This document shows, piece after piece, positions 33,401 through 43,339 of a stretch of DNA of 64,000 bases (within the stretch, counting starts at the first letter, position 1; every line of letters begins with the position of its first letter). Source of the stretch: Ryuthela nishihirai. Lineage: Eukaryota; Arthropoda; Arachnida; Araneae; Heptathelidae. The stretch is taken from NCBI GenBank assembly GCA_038380435.1, contig JAWZYU010000013.1, positions 8,941,901 to 9,005,900 of the forward strand. Direction: 5' to 3'. The notes below the pieces were generated by a model. It did no database searches. It was given only the letters and a program-made list of their open reading frames with translations, and was not told the DNA's origin. The translations under genes were made by a program, and so were the position numbers.

Positions 33401-33581
33401 TCAGAGCGTGTACCTGCAGCTGAGTGTCGATAGTAGCTCATATATAGACTCAGCTCCAAATACAAGGAGCCTTTCACCCTTCTCCTTACATTTCTTTGGA
33501 GAAAACTAAAGTGATGAAAATTGGTCAGGCAGGATGTGGTTCAGTTACTCTGAATATTTCCGCTCTTGAGCAGATGTCCTA
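30484..33581 (+). mobile_element. RTE-like LINE, 5'-complete, internally deleted and split by a hAT-like insertion
   Basis: It starts at GTAGTCACTGGAAGGAGAGC like the copy at 50404, which marks the family's 5' end. The 5' leader runs to about 31018. The whole endonuclease is then deleted, and the sequence resumes at the linker (GIQGLKDKQGKVIEGEDSV) and reverse transcriptase (31545-31853), with stops and frameshifts. A 1645-bp insertion at 31854-33498 interrupts it. The sequence resumes with EKTKVMKIGQAGC and ends near 33581, before a SINE-1. Confidence 0.88.
31846..33506. mobile_element. Non-autonomous hAT-like (or P-like) element, 8-bp target duplication
   Basis: GAGAAAAC is duplicated exactly on both sides (31846-31853, 33499-33506), and the LINE continues across the insertion with no base lost. 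The insert (31854-33498, 1645 bp) starts CAAAAAATATGTAAGGAGAAG-like and ends with the near complement. The arms share CAAA and the 13-mer ATGTAAGGAGAAG, then decay. Eight-base duplications and CA-initial termini fit the hAT or P superfamilies. I find no transposase. A lysine-rich minus-strand frame (32271 to 32017, SCDAKTFLNAYKTYE) is unrecognised. The inside is otherwise unique within the window. Confidence 0.85.
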
Positions 33582-33600
33582 TATAAAAATATAACTACAC

Positions 33601-33800
33601 TCCCGTGGCCGAGTGGTTAGCGCGCTTGGCTATTGATCTAACGGACCTGGGTTCAAGCCCCGGGTAAGGCATGGCTGTTTGTGTCGTTTTTCTGCTGAAG
33701 GCCTGCCATCCTCACAGACCTTCTACTATGGCATATAAACTGACAGGCTCCTGTCAGACCTCTGTGGCAAGCAGCTGCTTGAGGGGGTATTTATTATTTC
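33601..33800 (+). mobile_element. SINE-1 copy, nearly consensus
   Basis: This is the clearest forward copy. The A box is TGGCCGAGTGGTTAGCGC, the B box GGTTCAAGCCCC, and the body is AAGGCATGG ... TTTTTCTGCTGA. The tail carries two perfect palindromes, TGACAGGCTCCTGTCA and CAAGCAGCTGCTTG, ending in GAGGGGGTATTTATTATTT. The head resembles a Ser/Leu-type tRNA, but there is no cloverleaf beyond the two promoter boxes. Confidence 0.93.
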
Positions 33801-34003
33801 ATTTTTACAGCATTCTGGTTGGAAATCTGCATTTCATAGACTCTTTTTAAAATGCCTAAGTTTTCAGCTGTCTGAAGACCAAATATTGATTGTTTATCCT
33901 TATTCACTGCTACAATGATGGATTTTACTTCTTTTTCGTCAGTCTGCGGAACAAACGCTTATGCAATGCTCTTTTGCAATGCGTGCAAAAAAGTAGTAGA
34001 TTC

Positions 34004-34260
34004 ATACAGCGTTGTTTTACCTCTGAGGGGCACTTTTCCTCATAATACAATGGAATAAAGGGCCAGGTCAGAAGGACTCCTCGAAGCGCAGAGAACTTTG
34101 GGGAAGAGGACCACTGGACAACTCTTATGAAACAGATAGAAGCCTCCCGTCAAGACCATCTAGCATGTTCTTTAAAGTGCACAGGGTATGGCTCTCCTGC
34201 CTATGGGGCCACGGCTTAACATACAATCTTACAGATGGTGGATTATTCAAGCTCATTGGT
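34004..34260 (-). mobile_element. SINE-2 copy, 5' truncated
   Basis: In reverse orientation it starts at the 3' end (TTTTACCTCTGAGGGGCAC). It continues through AAGCCTCCCGTCAAGACCAT, GTTCTTTAAAGTGCACAGGG and GGCCACGGCTTAACAT, aligning with 48700-49066. The tRNA-like head is absent. Confidence 0.75.
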
Positions 34261-34984
34261 GTTCCTGTTTTTAACACGAGCAGCAGGGCTGGCGTGAACT
34301 TTTGCGGGACTGGGTTCTAAAATTGTGCGAGGCCAAAAAAAAGAGCATTTATATGTACTTCTAAATTTTATAATAATAAATTATGTATTATAAGTACAAA
34401 GTGCAGTACATATCTGCAAACAACTTATAGGAACACCGAGTATATTATAATACTACATAATTTTTCTCGTCTTTTTCGCCGCAAACTCTTCAATTACCTG
34501 ACCAAAATTGACCGATTTCGCTTTTTATTGAAAGAATAGTTAGTCATCGATTAGCGGAGTCTACGATTGGATTTACTATTGGGCTTGAAAAATAACTGGG
34601 ATGCACTCTGCTGGTGGGACATGGATCTCGAGGAACTACGATACGTTGTGTCCGCTGCGGTGTCAAAGATAGGAAAATGGCGTCGTTTTTTACAATGAGC
34701 ATTTCATGGACTACGGGGGTGGGGGGGGGGGCTCTTGAAGTGCAGTGCCAGGTTCCAGGAAACGCTGAACCCACCTAGCGTCATCTCTGAAGAGCAGGGT
34801 TGAAGTTTAGGAGAGATAAATCTCAGTGTTGGCACTCGAACCTGGAAACTGCAGATTATGCAGTATGAGCACCCTAACAACTGTCCATGATTGCAATTCA
34901 ATTTTAAAGTTCACTGATACCTCTACAAAAACCTAGACTAAAGCAGAGACTAAGACAACTCAATGGTTGAATTAAACCTATATA
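34261..34984. other. Spacer with a tRNA-like SINE head fragment near 34800-34890
   Basis: On the minus strand near 34890-34815 a head like that of SINE-2 is visible (GGGTGCTCATACTGCATAAT, then CAGGTTCGAGTGCC). Its body does not match SINE-2. A G homopolymer lies near 34720-34730. No gene is seen. Confidence 0.4.
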
Positions 34985-36610
34985 AAGTACTTAAAGACAT
35001 TTATGATGGATTTTAGGAAAAAATAGAATATATATGAGGAGTGTTGGAAAGGTAAAAAGAAATCATAGCAAAAACTGGATAACACCGAACTTGATAGAAT
35101 TAATTGAAGAGATAAAGCTTGGATTAAATTTAAAAACAATGATAAAAGTGATGCTTATAAAAATAAGGATAAAAAAATTAAGAAATATGGTTAATATTCA
35201 GATTAGAAATCAGAAACAACTTTATTATAGAAATAAACTTATAATGAAAAAAAATGATATGAAGGCTACCTGGCAATTAATATATGAAATATTAGAAGGA
35301 AAACAGAAAAAATCAGCGGACTATGTAATAATTGACAATATGTTCAAAAAGAAATTATCTGTGGAAGAAATAGCAAATAATTACAATGACATTTATAATA
35401 CACTAATTTGAAATCTATCTATATACATGAAATCACTGAAAAACAAACTGATGAAATAATTACTTCATTAGACACCAATAAATCACCTGGTTACGATAAT
35501 GTTTTCATTAAACATAAAATTTAATAAAGAGACACTACTTAATATTATATCAAAAATTATAAATCAGATTATATTTACTGAGAACATACCTACTGAACTC
35601 AAAACAGGTATTTTAAGACCTATTTTTAAAGGTGGTATTAAGGAGGACTTTTCTAACTATCGACTAATACCAATTCTGCCTATTTTTTCGAAAATAATGG
35701 AAAAATATATTTATAATACTGTTTTTAACTTTTTACTTAAACACAACATAATTAATGAAAAACAAATTGGCTTTCAAAAAGGAAAAAACACAATTCAACT
35801 AATTTCCAAAATTGCAAATAATATTAATAAATCATTGAATAATAGGGAAAAAATTGTAACTATGTTCTTAGATTTAAAGAAAGCCTTCGATGCAATAGAT
35901 CATAGCATTTTACTAAATAAATTGGAAAATTACGGTATTCGCGGTATATTGTTAGATTGGTTTAGAAATTATTAATCAGACAGATACACAATTACTAAAA
36001 TAAAAAATTGCTACAGCAGAAAAGTAATTACACGATATGGAATTCCCCAAGGCTCAATTTTAGGTCCTTTATTGTTCCTAGTATACATTAATGATTTTTT
36101 CAATACAAAATTAAATAGTGATATTTATCTATATGCTGATGACATTGTTTTAATAAACAGTCAGAAATATTTAAATGATAGCATTTCAGAGGTTCAAACA
36201 GATTACAATAATATTATTAGAAGGTTAAATCATAATAAAATCTATTTAAATGAGAAAAAAACAAAATTGATGATTATTCATTCACCAGGATTTCATATTC
36301 ATCAAAACGTCTTTATCAAAACTCTTAAAATAAATTGCAGAAAAAAGGATGCTTCAAATTATGAATTATTATGTAGGTGCCCACTTGTTGAGCAAGTGAA
36401 TCAAATAAATTACTTAGGAATCATTTTTGATGAATATTTTAGGTGGAATGCCCATATATCCCACATATGTTAAAGCTTGAGAATATCAGCAATAAAAATT
36501 CAAAAATTGAAATACGTATTAAATATGGAAACCTGTGTAATATTTTATAAAGCAATATGCAAATCTATTTTAAATTATGGAATAATTGTGCATGGAACAA
36601 CTAACTTAAC

Positions 36611-36682
<72 letters not shown>
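36611..36682. repeat. (TCA)n microsatellite, the 3' tail of the RTE element
   Basis: About 24 uninterrupted TCA units. On the element's own strand this is (ATG)n directly after CCATGGCTGCTTG. Other copies carry only three or four units, so this tail is either young or has expanded. Confidence 0.97.
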
Positions 36683-36694
36683 AGCAGCCATGGG

Positions 36695-39600
36695 CTACGG
36701 AGGTCCAACCAGACAGTGCAATTTAGTTCTCCAAGCAAGTCTATCCTGAGCTACATCTACTGCATCTGGCCACTGCACACCAATTCTAACAAGGTCCTGT
36801 TTGACATTGTCAGCCCACCGCATCCTAGGTCTCCCCTTCTTTCTCAGGCCTTTAGGCACACTGTTCATAACCCTATTCGCCAATCTATAATTATTCATAC
36901 GGGCAACATGGCCAAACCAACGGAGTCTCTCTCTGCAAAATATGCTGCTTAAAGGAGGTTGCAAACTCCTTTGCCTAACCTCATCATTAGTTACAAAGTT
37001 GAACCACCTAATGCCCAAGATACTGCGTAAGCATCTGGAATCAAAAGCATCTAGTTTCCTGTTATCTTGTTTACAAAGTGTCCACGTTTCACTACCATAA
37101 CTAACCCTAGAAAGAACCAAACTATTATACAGTCTAATTTTAGTCTTTTGGTGTATACGCCTATTTCTCCACACTCTCCATAGATTCTTAAAAGTCCCGG
37201 CAGCAATCCCTATTCGTCTGTTGATCTCATGCCGCACATCACCATTATCTGTTACATAGCTCCCAAGATAATTAAACTGTGACACCTGCTCAAGACTGCA
37301 ACCATTCAGATTAACTGAATCACAGCCTGCCTGACCAATTTTCATCACTTTAGTTTTCTCTCTGTTTATAACCAAACCTACTCTACTACCAGTCTCATCA
37401 ACGGCTCGAATGAAAGAGTTCATCTCATCAACATCATTTGCCAAAAGGGCTAAATCATCAGCATAATCTAAATCAGAAATTTTTGTATCTCCAGCCCATT
37501 TAAGGCCAAAATCTTTCCCTTGAAGTGAATTTCGCATAACATAATCAATAACCAAGCTAAAGAGAAAAGGAGACAAAACGCACCCTTGTCGAACACCAGA
37601 AGTAATGCTAAACCAATTGCTAGAAGCCTTACCAACTCTCACACACGACTCAGTGTTATTATAGAGAGCTTTCATTATGTTAACTAACTTGTCTGGTATA
37701 CCATATGATCTCACAATCAACCACAAATTATGACGATCAACAGAGTCGAAAGCCTTTTTGAAATCAACAAAGCTAGCAACCAAAGGTTTCTGAAACTCTA
37801 AACATTTCTCAAGAATCTGCCTAAGTGAAAATATCTGATCCACACATTCCCTACCACTTCTGAATCCACATTGCTCATCACGCAATTGACTGTCAAATAG
37901 ATCCTTAATTCTATTAAGCACAATCATGGAAAGAACTTTACCTGGAACAGAGAGTAGGCTAATACCCCTATAGTTATCACAAGAACTGCGATCACCTTTT
38001 TTGAAAATAGGGATAACAATAGCTCTGGTAAAATCCTTAGGAATCATGCCTTTATCATAAAAGATATTCAGAATTTCAGTCATCCAAGTGGTAACCGAAA
38101 CATTCCCAGCTCTAAGCATTTCGGTAGTAATTTCATCTACCCCTGGGGATTTATGTAATTTAAGTTTAGAAACAGCCAAAATAACTTCAGATTGTGTTAT
38201 AGGGCCAACATTAAAGCCACCAATGCATCCATCATCACTGCAAACAATGGGAGCAGAACCAACTACATTGTTACGAACATCACTGAAATGCTCAGCCCAC
38301 CTAGCCATGACAGAATCCTCCCCTTCTATAACCTTACCTTGTTTATCCTTCAATCCTTGTATGCCTGTCCGTTTTCTACCACATAAAACATTAACTATCT
38401 GGTACAGCTCTCTGCTGTTGTGCTGTCTAACTGCTTCCTCGGTTTTGTCAGCCAAACCATCAAGCCAAAGATTCTTATCAGCAGCTAACTGATCTTTCAC
38501 ACGTTTATTAAGTTCTCTGTAATGCTTTCTATTAGGACTAGCAGGGTATTGATTAAAGACATTCCTGCAGTTCTTTCTTTGCGAAATAAGCTCAAGTGCC
38601 TTATCACTCAGATAATTCAGCCTCTTTTGCTCCTTTTTTCCTAAAAGAGTACTGTTAGTGTCCAAAAAAGCCTGTTTAAAATGATCCCATTCTTCCTCAA
38701 CTTCAGTAGTAAGCAAACCATGACTGTCATAATGACTAAGTAACCTATCATGGTAAGCTTTGGCTATAACTGGATCTTTCAGAGCTTCAGTATTAGAAGT
38801 AGATTTTTTAACCCTAGCACAACACTTTTTAAGTTTAAGTTGCAAAACACTTTTAACAAGGTAATGGTCAGATCCAATTTCAGCTCCCCTATATGCCCTG
38901 GTATTCCTAACAGAACTAGCCCATTTGCCGTTAATTAATATGTAATCAATCATATTCTTATGCAGCCCATCAGGTGAAACCCATGTGTACTTATGTATGT
39001 CGCGGTATTTGTAATAAGTGTTAGTTATTCTGAATCCATTGAGTTTACTTACCTGTAGGAGACGTTGCCCATTGCCATTGCAGCTACCAATACCAAAAGG
39101 GCCTATTACTCCTCCCCAAAGGTCAGAGTCAGTACCAACTTTGGCATTGAAGTCACCACGAACAAGGGTAATATCTCCTTTCTTGACAGAATTCAAAATA
39201 TCCTGAAGTTGTTCATAAAACCTATCCTTCTCATCCTCATCGGCATCCTCAGTGGGGGCATAACAGCAGATAACATTCAATTCTTTAACGCTTGTCTGAA
39301 ATTTTGCTGTAAGAAACCTTTCATTAATGCACTCATATCCTAGAAGAGCATCGCTAGCGTGTCTGCTGAGAAGCAGACCCACGCCTTGGTGATGCTTATT
39401 GTCGTCCCTCCCTGAAAAGAGAAATTTAAGATTATTTTTAAGAATCTGACCTTTATCTGTCCATCCGGTCTCTTGCAAGCCAAGAATATCTAAATTATAA
39501 CGGTGGAATTCTTGTGTGAGGACATCAAGAGAAAAAGCTCTGTGCAGAGTCCTCACATTCCAACTACCTATGGAGAGAAAATGGTTAGTGGGATGTTTAA

Positions 39601-39706
39601 AGAAACTATGTTTATTGAGAGAGGGAATGCCGACAATATCAAACAGCCCTCTAATTGCAGACATGGGGCAAAGACCCGTTCCCCCACTACTTAAGGCTGA
39701 AGCCAT
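36695..39706 (-). CDS. RTE-like LINE endonuclease/reverse transcriptase, intact
   Basis: The protein has 1003 residues. An apurinic-type endonuclease spans about 45-285, with WNVR (49-52), LQET with catalytic Glu 79, GDFNAK (184-189), SPDG (244-247) and GSDH (279-282). A linker follows, then reverse transcriptase from about 515 to 830: DFKKAFDSVD (648-657), GVRQGCVLSP and YADD (748-751). The C-terminal RWFGHVARM/GRPRMRW region is typical of RTE-like elements. It nicks target DNA and copies its own RNA there. The start MASALSSGG is conserved as MASAFSGGG in other copies. All key residues are present, so the copy could be active. ETGW at 79-82 differs from ETRW elsewhere. Host-genome hits to such ORFs are often mislabelled 'craniofacial development protein 2-like'. 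Confidence 0.93.
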   Translation of the reverse strand: MASALSSGGTGLCPMSAIRGLFDIVGIPSLNKHSFFKHPTNHFLSIGSWNVRTLHRAFSLDVLTQEFHRYNLDILGLQETGWTDKGQILKNNLKFLFSGRDDNKHHQGVGLLLSRHASDALLGYECINERFLTAKFQTSVKELNVICCYAPTEDADEDEKDRFYEQLQDILNSVKKGDITLVRGDFNAKVGTDSDLWGGVIGPFGIGSCNGNGQRLLQVSKLNGFRITNTYYKYRDIHKYTWVSPDGLHKNMIDYILINGKWASSVRNTRAYRGAEIGSDHYLVKSVLQLKLKKCCARVKKSTSNTEALKDPVIAKAYHDRLLSHYDSHGLLTTEVEEEWDHFKQAFLDTNSTLLGKKEQKRLNYLSDKALELISQRKNCRNVFNQYPASPNRKHYRELNKRVKDQLAADKNLWLDGLADKTEEAVRQHNSRELYQIVNVLCGRKRTGIQGLKDKQGKVIEGEDSVMARWAEHFSDVRNNVVGSAPIVCSDDGCIGGFNVGPITQSEVILAVSKLKLHKSPGVDEITTEMLRAGNVSVTTWMTEILNIFYDKGMIPKDFTRAIVIPIFKKGDRSSCDNYRGISLLSVPGKVLSMIVLNRIKDLFDSQLRDEQCGFRSGRECVDQIFSLRQILEKCLEFQKPLVASFVDFKKAFDSVDRHNLWLIVRSYGIPDKLVNIMKALYNNTESCVRVGKASSNWFSITSGVRQGCVLSPFLFSLVIDYVMRNSLQGKDFGLKWAGDTKISDLDYADDLALLANDVDEMNSFIRAVDETGSRVGLVINREKTKVMKIGQAGCDSVNLNGCSLEQVSQFNYLGSYVTDNGDVRHEINRRIGIAAGTFKNLWRVWRNRRIHQKTKIRLYNSLVLSRVSYGSETWTLCKQDNRKLDAFDSRCLRSILGIRWFNFVTNDEVRQRSLQPPLSSIFCRERLRWFGHVARMNNYRLANRVMNSVPKGLRKKGRPRMRWADNVKQDLVRIGVQWPDAVDVAQDRLAWRTKLHCLVGPP

Positions 39707-40572
39707 CTACACTGGAAGATTTCCTCCAACGTAGAATTTGACGATGCCAATAGAAGCAAAGAGTTCAGGTGCCTACGATGACTTCTGCTCAGGATTATCC
39801 ACCAGCTGATAAACATATCCTGTGAATCTATTCACTTGGGGCTGTCAACCCACAAACAAACAGAAAACACAGCGGAAGATTTTCCCTCCACAGAAGCCAA
39901 CCAGTGCAGCAAAATCAGGATCCATAATCAAGCTCAGAGCCATATATCTGTCCAGTCCAGTAGGTTTATATGGTCTGCACCAGGACCCTGTGTGGTTGAC
40001 CACTCCTCAGCAGGGTAGAGAAGAAAAGAAAAGTAGCCATAGTTGTCCAGATCAACTGCAGTCTATAGTAGCTAAAAATATTATTCCGTTTCATTTGCAA
40101 AAAATTTATAAAACTTCCACCGATAGATTAAAATTTTTAAACCTTTTATCCGACAGCAATTTATATAAATATAATGTAATAATTAAAAAATTTTTTGACG
40201 AAACTTGCAAACTAAAAATTCAACATAACAAAAATACAAGACTTCAAAACTAAGGTTATTACAAATTGCCAAATTTTCGAAATAATTACGGGAAACATAC
40301 TTCCGAATATCAAGTACCACTTATATTTAATGCTATTCCAAAAGAATTACTAAATATGGATTCTTTTAGAAGACTTAAAATGGAATTAAAAATTATTTGG
40401 TATTTTCTAGTTAGCTGATTATTATGTGTTGTGTTTTGTGGATTTATATGATGTGCACCATTTTTATGGATGAATGACCTATGTTTAATATAATTTATGC
40501 ATTTTCCTGCAGATAAGCTATTTAGCTTTGCGGGTCAAATTGTAAAATAATATGTTATATATAATTAAAAAT

Positions 40573-40740
40573 TTATCGCATAGCATGGCCGAGTGATTAG
40601 CGCGCTTGGGTACTGATGATGCCCTGGGCAGTTCACAGATGAACCCTTGGGAGGGCAGTTATAACCACCCAAGGTCATTGCGATTCAATAGGCCTGGACA
40701 CTGCAGTAACAGAAGACCTAATAACTCGTAAGAATGTATA
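40573..40740 (+). mobile_element. SINE-1-type head with a different body (possible SINE-3)
   Basis: ATGGCCGAGTGATTAGCGCG followed by CTTGGGTACTGATGATG is the SINE-1 head. The B box and body are replaced by unrelated sequence (CCCTGGGCAGTTCACAGATG ... GACCTAATAACTCG) ending at a T run. With a single copy I cannot tell a chimeric SINE from a truncated head next to unique DNA. Confidence 0.45.
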
Positions 40741-40809
40741 ACGTTTTTTTTTGCCGGTTAGATTTATTTATCTATTTAGCACTACATTCTCTAGAGAAGA
40801 TCTCATTTT

Positions 40810-41039
40810 AAAAAATATAAATAAAAAAAATAAATACCCCCTCAAGCAGCTGCTTGCCACAGAGGTCTGACAGGAGCCTGTCAGTTTATATGCCACAGTA
40901 GGAGATCTGAGAGGATGGCAGGACCTCAGCAGAAAAACGACACACACATCCATACCTAATTCCGGGGCTCGAACCCAGGTCCCTTAGATCAGTAGCCAAG
41001 CGTGCTAACCACTCGGCCACGGGACGGCTAAAAAATATA
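40810..41039 (-). mobile_element. SINE-1 copy with 10-bp target duplication
   Basis: AAAAAATATA flanks the SINE exactly (40810-40819 and 41030-41039). The copy (40820-41029) is full length and close to consensus, read in reverse from TACCCCCTCAAGCAGCTGC to CACTCGGCCACGGGACGG. It looks young. Confidence 0.95.
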
Positions 41040-41280
41040 GCAGTTTCAATTATATCTAGGTTCTAATAATTCAACTGGTAGTTTATTTTTTAAATTCTGG
41101 TAATAAATTTATAACATTTTCGAATATTTTAATAAAATCTAAATGAATAAATTATTTTATTTTAACTGGTTTTAAAATAAATGGCTTTAATTTAAATTTT
41201 AAACCAATCAAATCAATTACATATTTATGCATAATAAATTTCCCTCCTTTTGTTCAAGAATGTTCAGGTCTGGTGTATTT

Positions 41281-41430
41281 AGGTGGCCGTGGTATACCCC
41301 GATAAAGCGCTTGTGTCGTTTTTCTGCTGTCCCACCTTCCTCACAGATCTTCTACTATTAAACTGACAGGCTCCTGTCAGACTTCTGTGGCAGGCAGCTG
41401 CTTGAGGGGGTATTTTTTAAATTAGCTGAA
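41281..41430 (+). mobile_element. SINE-1 copy with internal deletion
   Basis: GTGGCCGTGG is followed directly by the body (TGTCGTTTTTCTGCTG), so most of the tRNA-like head is lost. The tail with both palindromes is good (CTGACAGGCTCCTGTCAG, GGCAGCTGCTTGAGGG). Confidence 0.85.
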
Positions 41431-42299
41431 ACACAAAATATATATACGTATATAAAGAGATGTTCACGACTTTTTGCCACTACTGTAGATAGCTACAAAT
41501 AAGCTATGGTGTTCATATTCAACCCAAACGGTCAGAAGTCAACTCAAGGTTCAAGGTGTTGCAAGTTCATGGTGAAATTAGCCTCCATTGATGGGCTCCT
41601 TACACCAATCACAATAGGAGGGCGAGATAACAGAGGCAGAAGATACTATCTCAGCTAGCAAAAGACTGCGCAAAGCTTTTTGCATGAAGTTGAATACGAT
41701 GTATCCCGTTCTTTGTTCCCATTCACTCAACGAGACATTCACTCCAGCCCATCACATGGCGAGAAAATCATGGTGCCAAGAAGACTTCAGTTGGGGCTAG
41801 GATATTAGTTCTTCCGAGTTCTTCTATCTCCGCTGATGCAGGAATGTGTGTACCTCTAGTCGTACAGAACCCTATGTATAATCATCGGTATTCTCTCCAA
41901 TGGTATACGAGTTTCTGTTTCGAATAAATGGATTATTTTTTTTAATTTCTAGTATTAAATGGCTCCTTTTGTTATTATTTTAGTTATTGTCCGCTAGGTG
42001 GAAAGGGGAATGTCAACAACGGTGGGTTCCAGACAGCTTCTAGTAGCTCAAGGACATACTATGTTTTTCTTGGGTTTTTTTTTTGACAAAGGTCGAAGTT
42101 GGTGTCCGTTAAAGTTGAATTTCTGCCAGAAATAGGTGTGGCGTTTTGAAAAATTTGCAAAGTCTAAATGGTTTTACCTTTATGTACCCAATAAAGTGTT
42201 TATGAAATGACTGACGACCAAATATTTAATAGAGTTTAGTCGAGACAGCGACTTTTTTTTGGCCGTCTGGTTTTTTTTTCTCGCAGCTGTCCGACTGAT
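41431..42299. other. Spacer, nothing recognised
   Basis: No repeat family or protein signature is visible. Part of the right end may be promoter DNA of the exon that ends at 42542. Confidence 0.4.
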
Positions 42300-42529
42300 G
42301 TGACCAGACAGAGGCTCTGAGGCTTATGCTGTTGTTGATCTGTCAAACTTTCGGTATATTTTGTTGTTCTTGCAAATTGCATATAGTTTATATTTTCTCA
42401 GAACTTTATCCTGTTATATTTGTGGTTTAAATATGTAATTTCGAATGTATAAATATTCGTAGTTTTCATGATGGTAATATTTGATAATTAACTCTGTTTG
42501 GAAGTAGCCTTTCAAATACACATTTCGTC

Positions 42530-42542
42530 ATGTCGCAAAAAG
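42530..42542 (+). CDS. Candidate 5' coding exon (MSQK) with strong donor
   Basis: ATGTCGCAAAAAG runs into GTAAGTT, a near-perfect donor (GT at 42543). The preceding 250 bases are not repetitive. Joined to an acceptor at 62357-62358 (ATATCCAG) it gives MSQKAFI in frame with the zinc-finger start MQNGTYPW. Joined instead to the stronger acceptor at 62221-62224 (TATATATTTTTCAG) it gives a 25-residue upstream frame that stops at 62290. Either way the two regions may be one transcript with an intron of nearly 20 kb. This is inference from splice signals only. Confidence 0.35.
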
Positions 42543-43339
42543 GTAAGTTAAAAAAAGTGCTTATTTTTATGCTTTAATTGTCATTATTTAAAATAGTTTT
42601 AGGTTTAGAATTCAAACTCAAAATATTGTCTTCAAGAAAAACTCGAGGACAATTTTAAAAAGTGTAGATATTTTAAAAAGTAGTAAATTTGTAAAGTATT
42701 TCTGTTAGATTCCAAAAACGCTTTGTTCTATTGCTTATCAGAAGTAACTAATTAGGGGTAATAATGTAGTATATTTCTTACATTGTGTAAAATATTGTTT
42801 TCAATAAATTATATTTAATGAAATTAGTAGTTTAAAAGTTGACAATGTGGCATTCATAGGAAAAAATGTAAACAGTCAAAAAAATCTAAAATTATTATAA
42901 ATTATAATTTAAATTATTAAGCAGTGATATTGTCATTAGGGACTACCAGGGCTCAGCTCTGCATGAAATTTCTAATGTTTCCCTTTGAATTCAAAAAACA
43001 AAAACTATGTTAAAATTTTGATGAAAAACAAAATTTAATGTCTGAGCCAATATATTAAGCAGAAAAACTTGACCATGACTACTTTTGATTCACATTTTTC
43101 TCTTGATTGACAGTGGCAAAGGGAAGATCATTTGGGAGGCTATGCTGCAGTATAGGGTTCTCAGATGACATGTACTTTTCCCAGGAAAACCTGTAATGAG
43201 TTGCAATACGATATCCATCCACATGTTCCAATGTTTATGACTAATATATGTTGTTTAGAATAGTTTTCTCTAATGAGATTATTTGTTTTCAGTGCTTAAG
43301 TTGATTCTTGAAATTTACTTTTGTTGTTTATTTTAGGGG

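Larger units (their letters stand above)
36611..40054 (-). mobile_element. RTE-like LINE with intact ORF, 5'-truncated leader
   Basis: From the 3' side it consists of (ATG)n, a short 3' UTR, the 1003-codon ORF, and about 350 bases of 5' leader. The leader lacks the first part (from GTAGTCACTGG) present in the copies at 30490 and 50404. It is inserted in reverse into a CR1/Jockey-like LINE. No target duplication is recognised; instead the target lost about 33 bases. Confidence 0.93.
34985..40560 (+). mobile_element. CR1/Jockey-like LINE copy B, split by the intact RTE element
   Basis: The left part (34985-36610) holds the linker (KATWQLIYEILEGK) and a well-preserved reverse transcriptase: IPTELKTGILRPIFKGG, VTMFLDLKKAFDAIDHSIL, YGIPQGSILGPLLFLVYIND, YLYADDIVL and INYLGIIFDE. 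Stops sit near 35408, 35973 and 36471. The right part (40063-40560) resumes with VAKNIIPF and ends with CTGCAGATAAGCTATTTAGC and an A-rich tail, like copy A. About 33 bases of the LINE present in copy A (27432-27465) are missing at the junction. Confidence 0.88.

Noticed and set aside
33601..33680. tRNA genes at the many GTGGCCGAGTGGTTAGCGC heads
   Set aside because: Only A and B boxes are tRNA-like. No acceptor stem closes, and the same roughly 200-bp body and A/T-rich tail follow every time, so these are SINEs.
36611..36682. A poly-histidine protein segment from the TCA repeat
   Set aside because: The His run is translation of a microsatellite that forms the LINE tail. No gene runs through it.
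38088..39734. Plus-strand frames over the intact RTE element
   Set aside because: They are the reverse complement of a well-conserved LINE ORF and recur wherever a copy occurs. They are not genes.
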